NCBI GenBank assembly: GCA_028284065.1
Contig: JANQSJ010000004.1
Coordinates: 248,001-312,000 of the forward strand
Direction of reading: 5' to 3'
Length of the DNA stretch: 64,000 nucleotides
Source: Parvularculaceae bacterium
GTDB lineage: Bacteria; Pseudomonadota; Alphaproteobacteria; Caulobacterales; Parvularculaceae
The notes beneath the pieces are model-generated. The model saw only the letters and a program-made list of their open reading frames with translations. It did not search any database and was not told the origin of the DNA. This document shows, piece by piece, positions 59,286-64,000 of this stretch (its first letter is position 1; every line of letters begins with the position of its first letter). The position numbers and the translations under genes were made by a program.

Positions 59286-61103
59286 CTAGATTGGCGCCGT
59301 CGCAAGCGCCAGCCACTTGCGCGTTTCTTCACCAAGCCGCGGACCAATCTCCGATGCGACGCGCGCATGGTACGCGTTGAGCCACGCGCGCTCCTTGTCC
59401 GTCAGTAACGCCACGTCAATCAGCCTGCGGTCTATCGGGGCGAGCGTGATGGTCTCAAATCCCATCATCTCCCGATCGCCGCCTTCGACTGGCGCGGGCG
59501 GCGTGACTATGATGAGGTTCTCGATACGGATGCCGTACTCCCCGGTCTTGTAGAAGCCGGGCTCGTTCGACAGGATCATGCCGGGCAGGAGTTCCTGGTC
59601 CGATCCGGCCTTGGCGATCCGCTGCGGTCCTTCATGGACGCCAAGAAACGAGCCGACGCCGTGGCCGGTCCCATGGTCATAGTCCAGACCAACCTCCCAA
59701 AGCGGTCGGCGGGCGAACGCGTCGATCTGGCCGCCGCTGACGCCGCGCGGGAACCGCGCGGTGGCTATGGCGATATGGCCCTTCAGCACGCGCGTAAACC
59801 TGTCGCGCATTTCCTCGGTCGGTTGGCCGATAGGCGCGGTCCGCGTGATGTCGGTCGTACCGTCCGGGTACTGACCGCCGGAGTCAATGAGGTAGAGCTC
59901 GCCTGGATTGAGCTTGCGGTTGGTTTCGGTTGAGACGCGATAATGGCAATGCGCGCCATTGGGGCCGCTCGCGGAGATGGAATCGAAGCTAAGGTCCACA
60001 AGCTCATTCGACGCGGTTCGGAAAGACTCCAGCTTCTGGGCCGCCGTAATCTCGTCGACGGATCCGTCCTGAGCGGCGACGTCGAGCCAATGGAGAAAGC
60101 GCGTTATGGCGATGCCGTCGCGAACATGCGCCGTTCTCGACCCGGCGAGTTCGACGTCGTTTTTCCTGGCCCGCGGCAAGACGCACGGATCGGTTACATG
60201 GATCGGCCTTCCGCCCGCCTCCTCGATGATATCGACGAACAGCGCGGGCGCCTGGTCAAAGTCGATGCCGATCGCTGCGCCCTCGGCGCCGAGGGCGCGC
60301 AGATGGTCGGCGATACGCGCTTCGTCGTCGATGTCCACGCCTTCCCCAAAATGCGCCGCAACGTCTGCCGCAACCCGGTCTTTGCCTGCGAACAAAGTCG
60401 CCGAGCCGTCCGCCTTTACCAATGCCCGCGCAAGCGCGAGCGGCGTTCGCGTGACGTCGCCGCCGCGGATATTGAACAGCCACGCCACGGAGGGCGGCGC
60501 GGCGATGAAGATGGCGTCGACTTCCTCGTCGGCGGCGACTTTGGCGATGGATGCAATCTTCTTCGCGGCCGACTTGCCGGCGTATTGCTCAGCGTGCGCT
60601 CGAACGTCGCCATTGGGGCGGGCAGGCTGGTCCGTCCACGCTTCGTCAATTGGATTGGACGAGAGCGGCACGAGCTCCGATCCGGCGCGTTGCGCGGCTT
60701 TCTGAAACCGGTCTATGGCGTTTCGGGAATGAAGCATCGGATCATAGCCGTAGCGGGCGCCGGCGCCGCCCTGCTTTTCGATCCACTCCATCGGCGTCGT
60801 CGCGGTGATATCTTCAAATTCGTAAAGGTCGCTGTCGGTCTGATCGCGGACCTGAAGAGTGTAGCGACCGTCTGTGAAGATAACGGCGCGATTGAGGCCG
60901 ACGATGGCGAAGCCTGCTGACCCCGAAAAGCCGCTGACCCACATTAGGCGTTCAGCATAGGCGGGGATGTATTCGTTCTGGTATTCGTCATCATGCGGAA
61001 CGAGCAGGGCGTCGACCTGATGCGCCGCGAGGCGCTTGCGCAGGATTGGCAGATGCCGGCCCGCGAAGCTCCGGTCTGATACAGGGTCGAAGGTCTGGAA
61101 CAT
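59286..61103 (-). CDS. Xaa-Pro aminopeptidase, M24B family
   Basis: 605-residue cytoplasmic metallopeptidase that removes N-terminal residues before proline. Two creatinase-like N-terminal domains (residues about 15-300) precede the pita-bread catalytic domain. Metal ligands are visible in LIDSGGQYPDGTTDITRT (two Asp), HGTGHGVGSFLGVHEGPQ (His) and SNEPGFY plus a later Glu. The length and two-N-domain layout resemble eukaryotic-type APP1, common in alphaproteobacteria. ATG 61103 has GAGG upstream. It may be co-transcribed with prmA and the helicase gene upstream. Confidence 0.92.
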   Translation of the reverse strand: MFQTFDPVSDRSFAGRHLPILRKRLAAHQVDALLVPHDDEYQNEYIPAYAERLMWVSGFSGSAGFAIVGLNRAVIFTDGRYTLQVRDQTDSDLYEFEDITATTPMEWIEKQGGAGARYGYDPMLHSRNAIDRFQKAAQRAGSELVPLSSNPIDEAWTDQPARPNGDVRAHAEQYAGKSAAKKIASIAKVAADEEVDAIFIAAPPSVAWLFNIRGGDVTRTPLALARALVKADGSATLFAGKDRVAADVAAHFGEGVDIDDEARIADHLRALGAEGAAIGIDFDQAPALFVDIIEEAGGRPIHVTDPCVLPRARKNDVELAGSRTAHVRDGIAITRFLHWLDVAAQDGSVDEITAAQKLESFRTASNELVDLSFDSISASGPNGAHCHYRVSTETNRKLNPGELYLIDSGGQYPDGTTDITRTAPIGQPTEEMRDRFTRVLKGHIAIATARFPRGVSGGQIDAFARRPLWEVGLDYDHGTGHGVGSFLGVHEGPQRIAKAGSDQELLPGMILSNEPGFYKTGEYGIRIENLIIVTPPAPVEGGDREMMGFETITLAPIDRRLIDVALLTDKERAWLNAYHARVASEIGPRLGEETRKWLALATAPI

Positions 61104-61209
61104 GGCGGCCTCTGCGGTCTTCGAATTGATGACTGACGCGCCGAATATGCGCCTTCGCGCCCACCGCCTCAACAGGGTCCGCGCGGCCAGGCGTCCGGCC
61201 GTCTTGGGC

Positions 61210-62184
61210 TTAAGCGTTTGCGAAAAGGAGAATTGGCCAGACGGGATGCTGCGCCGGTCCAGAAATTGTTTTCGCGGGCGTTTCGGGCGGCAGGCGATTG
61301 ATGCGGCGGAATCCGGCGCTCTCATAGGCGCGCTTCACGGCTGTCTCCTGCTCCGCCATGAGACCGGCCAGCAGCACGCGCCCGAAGGGTTTGACGATCC
61401 GCGCCATGTCCGGCGCGAAGTCGACAAGCGGACCGGCGAGGATGTTTGCGAAGACGAAGTCAAATGGCGCATTAGCGGCGACCGTCTCATCGGCCGGTCC
61501 ATCGGCGACGGCGATGTCAATTTCGCTGGCGACGCCGTTGAGCCCCGCATTTTCACGGGCGATCGCAACCGAAGTCGGATCAATGTCGACGGCGAAGGGG
61601 CGAACGCTCCAAAGTTTCGCCGCGGCGATGGCTAGAACGCCGGAGCCGCAGCCGAGGTCCAGCACCGCCGCCGCCGGCGCGCCGGCGAATCTGTCGAGCA
61701 TGGTGAGGCATCCGAATGTCGTTGGATGATGGCCGGTGCCGAAGGCCTGGTTGGCGTCGATGCGAATCGGTATCGCGCCGTCTTCGTCCATCACTTTGTC
61801 GGCGTCGTGCGCTCCGTAAAGGCGGAACCGTCCGACTTCGACGACGCCCAGTCCGGACAAGGAGTATTTGACCCAGTCCTCGTCGGGAAGGTCTTCCTTT
61901 CGCCGCGTGACCGTTGACCAGGACGCGCCCGAGGCTTCAGCGAATGCGGCAATCTGCGTATCAAGCGCGTCAATGTCCGTGGCGTCGTCAATGTATAGCT
62001 CGAGGAGCCAGTCTCTCTCTTTCGCCTCTGGCGACCCGTCGACCGGGGCGAGGCCAGCCTCATCGGCGAGCGGCCTCAAGCCTACCGCCGCATTCTCTAC
62101 GAATTCGGAGAGATAGGTTTCCGCGACGTCCAGAACGTCTCGGGGACCGGTCCAAACATGCTTTGCGATTGAAGCGTTCGTCAT
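61210..62184 (-). CDS. prmA: Ribosomal protein L11 methyltransferase
   Basis: 324-residue SAM-dependent enzyme that trimethylates lysines of ribosomal protein L11. A substrate-recognition domain is followed by the linker IRIDANQAFGTGHHPTT, diagnostic of PrmA, then the SAM loop VLDLGCGSGVLAIAAA, AVDIDP and the catalytic-pocket NILAGPL. It overlaps the helicase stop by 4 bases (ATGA) and ends about 107 bases before the aminopeptidase start. Confidence 0.94.
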   Translation of the reverse strand: MTNASIAKHVWTGPRDVLDVAETYLSEFVENAAVGLRPLADEAGLAPVDGSPEAKERDWLLELYIDDATDIDALDTQIAAFAEASGASWSTVTRRKEDLPDEDWVKYSLSGLGVVEVGRFRLYGAHDADKVMDEDGAIPIRIDANQAFGTGHHPTTFGCLTMLDRFAGAPAAAVLDLGCGSGVLAIAAAKLWSVRPFAVDIDPTSVAIARENAGLNGVASEIDIAVADGPADETVAANAPFDFVFANILAGPLVDFAPDMARIVKPFGRVLLAGLMAEQETAVKRAYESAGFRRINRLPPETPAKTISGPAQHPVWPILLFANA

Positions 62185-64000
62185 CCGGCGTCGAGAAACG
62201 TGTCGATGACCCGCTTTGGTCCGGAGTGATCGAAGTCGACAGTGAGCTTCTGGCCTTCGGCGGCGACGACTTTGCCATAGCCAAATTTCTGGTGGAAGAC
62301 GCGCGCGCCGATCACGAACTTCGCTTCGCCGGGCGCGCTCACTGAAACGCTTGTGGCGCGGCCTTCGATCATCGGCGGTTGGGCCGCGGGGCGATGTTGC
62401 GCCTTGCGCGCCCGCCGCCAGCCGGGATTGTCGTAATACGTATCTTCCTCCAGGCGCGCGCCGTCGAAGCGGGAATGGCTGGCGAAATCATCCGCCGCGG
62501 CGCCGTAAAGGCCGGGCTCGGAAACGACCTCCACATGCTCTTCGGGCAACTCGTCGATAAAGCGCGATGGCATTTGCGCGCGCCACTGACCGTAGACCTG
62601 CCGATTGGCGGCGAATGAAATGCGACAGTCTTCCTTCGCGCGGGTGACGCCCACATAGGCAAGGCGGCGCTCCTCCTCCAGGGCGGGCGCGCCGCCTTCG
62701 TCAATTGCGCGCTTTGACGGAAAAATCTCCTCCTCCCAGCCGGGTAGGAAGACCACCGGGAATTCAAGCCCCTTGGCGGCGTGGAGCGTCATCAGCCAGA
62801 CCTGGCCGTCCGCCTGGCCCTCATTGTGTTCGGCGACCAGGGCGACATGGTCGAGATAGGCCGCCATCGTATCGAATTCGGAGACCGCCTGGACGACCTC
62901 TTTCAGATTATCGAGTTTTGACCCCGCCTTGGCCGACTTCGAATGCCGCCAGTGGTCTGTATATCCGGACTCTTCCAGGATGAGCTCGGCCAGGTCGCGC
63001 GGCGAGAAGTTCGGCGCCTCGCGGGCCCAGCGGTCGACCATCTCAATGAACTTACGCAAGGCGTTGCGGCCGACGCCCGACAGCTCGTCGGACGCGATGA
63101 GTTCGCGCGAAGCCGCCATGTTCGAGATGCCGCGGGCGCGGGCGAAGGAATGGATCGCCTGCATTGTCTGGCCGCCAAGCTTGCGCGCCGGCTTGTTTGA
63201 GATGCGGTCAAAGGCGAGGTCGTCATCCTGCGAGCGCACAAGTCGGAAATAGGCGATGGCGTCGCGCGTCTCTTCGCGTTCATAAAAGCGCGGTCCGCCG
63301 ACGACTCGGTAGGGCAGGCCAACCGCGTTGAACCGTTCCTCAAACGCGCGCATCTGGAACGATGCGCGCACGAGGACGGCCATGTCGGCCAGCGGCCTGC
63401 CGCGCGCCTGCTCGCTCTCGATATCGTCGCTGATCGTCCGGGCTTCTTCCTCACCGTCCCAAACGCCGCGTACGCGGACCTTTTCGCCGTCGTTCCGGTC
63501 GGTCCACAGCGTCTTGCCCAGGCGCTCTTTGTTGGCGCTGATGAGGCCCGATGCGGCGCCGAGTATGGCGGGCGTGGAGCGATAGTTCCGCTCAAGGCGG
63601 ATTATCTTGGCGCCAGGGAAGTCCTTCTCGAAACGGAGGATATTCTCCACCTCAGCGCCGCGCCAGCCATAGATCGACTGGTCGTCGTCGCCGACGCAGC
63701 AGATATTCCGGTTCTTCTGGGCGAGAAGCCGCAGCCAGAGATACTGCGCGACATTCGTGTCCTGGTACTCGTCCACAAGGAGATACCGGAACCGCGCGTG
63801 ATACTCCTCAAGGATATCCGGACGTTCCTGAAAGATGGTCACGGTATGCACAAGAAGATCGCCGAAATCGGCGGCGTTAAGCGCGATGAGGCGCGACTGG
63901 TAGGTGCGGTAGAGGTCGATCGCCCGTCCCTCGGCGAAGAAGTAGGCTTCGTTCTTCGGCGTTTTTTCGGGCGTCAGGCCGCGGTTCTTCCAGCCGTCGA
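62181..64000 (-). CDS. uvrD: UvrD/PcrA-type superfamily 1 DNA helicase, 5' end cut by window
   Basis: At least 606 codons of a 3'-5' helicase used in repair and fork maintenance; the reading frame is open through the window end. Motif II is LVDEYQDTN, motif III CVGDDDQSIYGWRGAE, motif IV RLERNYRS, motif V TLHAAKGLEFPVVF and motif VI YVGVTRAKE. The N-terminal Walker A lies outside. The C-terminus (FVIGARVFHQKFGYGKVVAAE) is the Tudor-like RNA-polymerase-binding domain of PcrA/UvrD. Whether it is best named uvrD or pcrA cannot be settled from here. Confidence 0.93.
   Translation of the reverse strand, partial: DGWKNRGLTPEKTPKNEAYFFAEGRAIDLYRTYQSRLIALNAADFGDLLVHTVTIFQERPDILEEYHARFRYLLVDEYQDTNVAQYLWLRLLAQKNRNICCVGDDDQSIYGWRGAEVENILRFEKDFPGAKIIRLERNYRSTPAILGAASGLISANKERLGKTLWTDRNDGEKVRVRGVWDGEEEARTISDDIESEQARGRPLADMAVLVRASFQMRAFEERFNAVGLPYRVVGGPRFYEREETRDAIAYFRLVRSQDDDLAFDRISNKPARKLGGQTMQAIHSFARARGISNMAASRELIASDELSGVGRNALRKFIEMVDRWAREAPNFSPRDLAELILEESGYTDHWRHSKSAKAGSKLDNLKEVVQAVSEFDTMAAYLDHVALVAEHNEGQADGQVWLMTLHAAKGLEFPVVFLPGWEEEIFPSKRAIDEGGAPALEEERRLAYVGVTRAKEDCRISFAANRQVYGQWRAQMPSRFIDELPEEHVEVVSEPGLYGAAADDFASHSRFDGARLEEDTYYDNPGWRRARKAQHRPAAQPPMIEGRATSVSVSAPGEAKFVIGARVFHQKFGYGKVVAAEGQKLTVDFDHSGPKRVIDTFLDAG

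Overview
The window is a contiguous stretch of a GC-rich alphaproteobacterial chromosome. The case rests on a CtrA cell-cycle response regulator that keeps its C-terminal Ala-Ala, a complete division and cell-wall (dcw) cluster from mraZ to ftsZ followed by lpxC, an ECF sigma factor of the RpoE/ChrR kind with a matching promoter, and many GTG starts and ATGA/GTGA gene overlaps. The overall look suggests a Caulobacterales/Hyphomonadales/Parvularculales-type organism; that placement is inference. I see no rRNA, tRNA, insertion sequence, prophage, integrase or CRISPR array.

Layout. 1-4.5 kb: a cut ECF sigma gene on the minus strand, an FAD oxidoreductase plus DUF1365 pair (an oxidative-stress/lipid type of neighbourhood), and the two subunits of a 3-oxoacid CoA-transferase. 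4.6-14.1 kb: mixed metabolic and unknown genes, including a very long membrane-inserted serine hydrolase, a gamma-carbonic anhydrase, a secreted GIN-domain protein, maleylacetoacetate isomerase, a lipoprotein lipase, CutA, the queuosine genes queC-queE and an orphan flagellin-like protein. 14.3-21.3 kb (minus): a four-gene MoxR/DUF58/BatA-DUF4159/membrane-protein operon. 21.7-26.2 kb (plus): sppA, DUF1285, CoA pyrophosphatase and CCA-adding enzyme. 26.2-30.7 kb (minus): an ECF sigma factor, a receptor Ser/Thr kinase with a TPR-like output half, and a secreted M20 amidohydrolase. 31.2-33.5 kb (minus): a TadG-like pilus protein with a 15-residue Asp run, and ctrA. 34.0-59.3 kb (plus): mraZ, rsmH, ftsL, ftsI, murE, murF, mraY, murD, ftsW, murG, murC, murB, ddl, ftsQ, ftsA, ftsZ, lpxC, bamD, recN, ligA. 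59.3-64 kb (minus): Xaa-Pro aminopeptidase, prmA and a UvrD/PcrA helicase running off the end.

How it fits together. The right half is the peptidoglycan-precursor and divisome factory: Mur enzymes and Ddl make UDP-MurNAc-pentapeptide, MraY and MurG make lipid II, FtsW/FtsI polymerise and cross-link at the septum, and FtsQ/L/A/Z build the ring. LpxC and BamD add outer-membrane synthesis. Candidate CtrA boxes and GANTC (CcrM) sites lie upstream of ftsZ, GANTC sites lie upstream of ctrA, and a MraZ-box-like array lies upstream of mraZ. Together they suggest cell-cycle control of this block.

I do not see a convincing wholly new multi-gene system. The best leads for unknown biology are the split hydrolase at 4631-7084, the orphan flagellin-like gene at 13425-14111, the poly-Asp TadG, the ftsZ promoter architecture, and the terminator that abuts lpxC.
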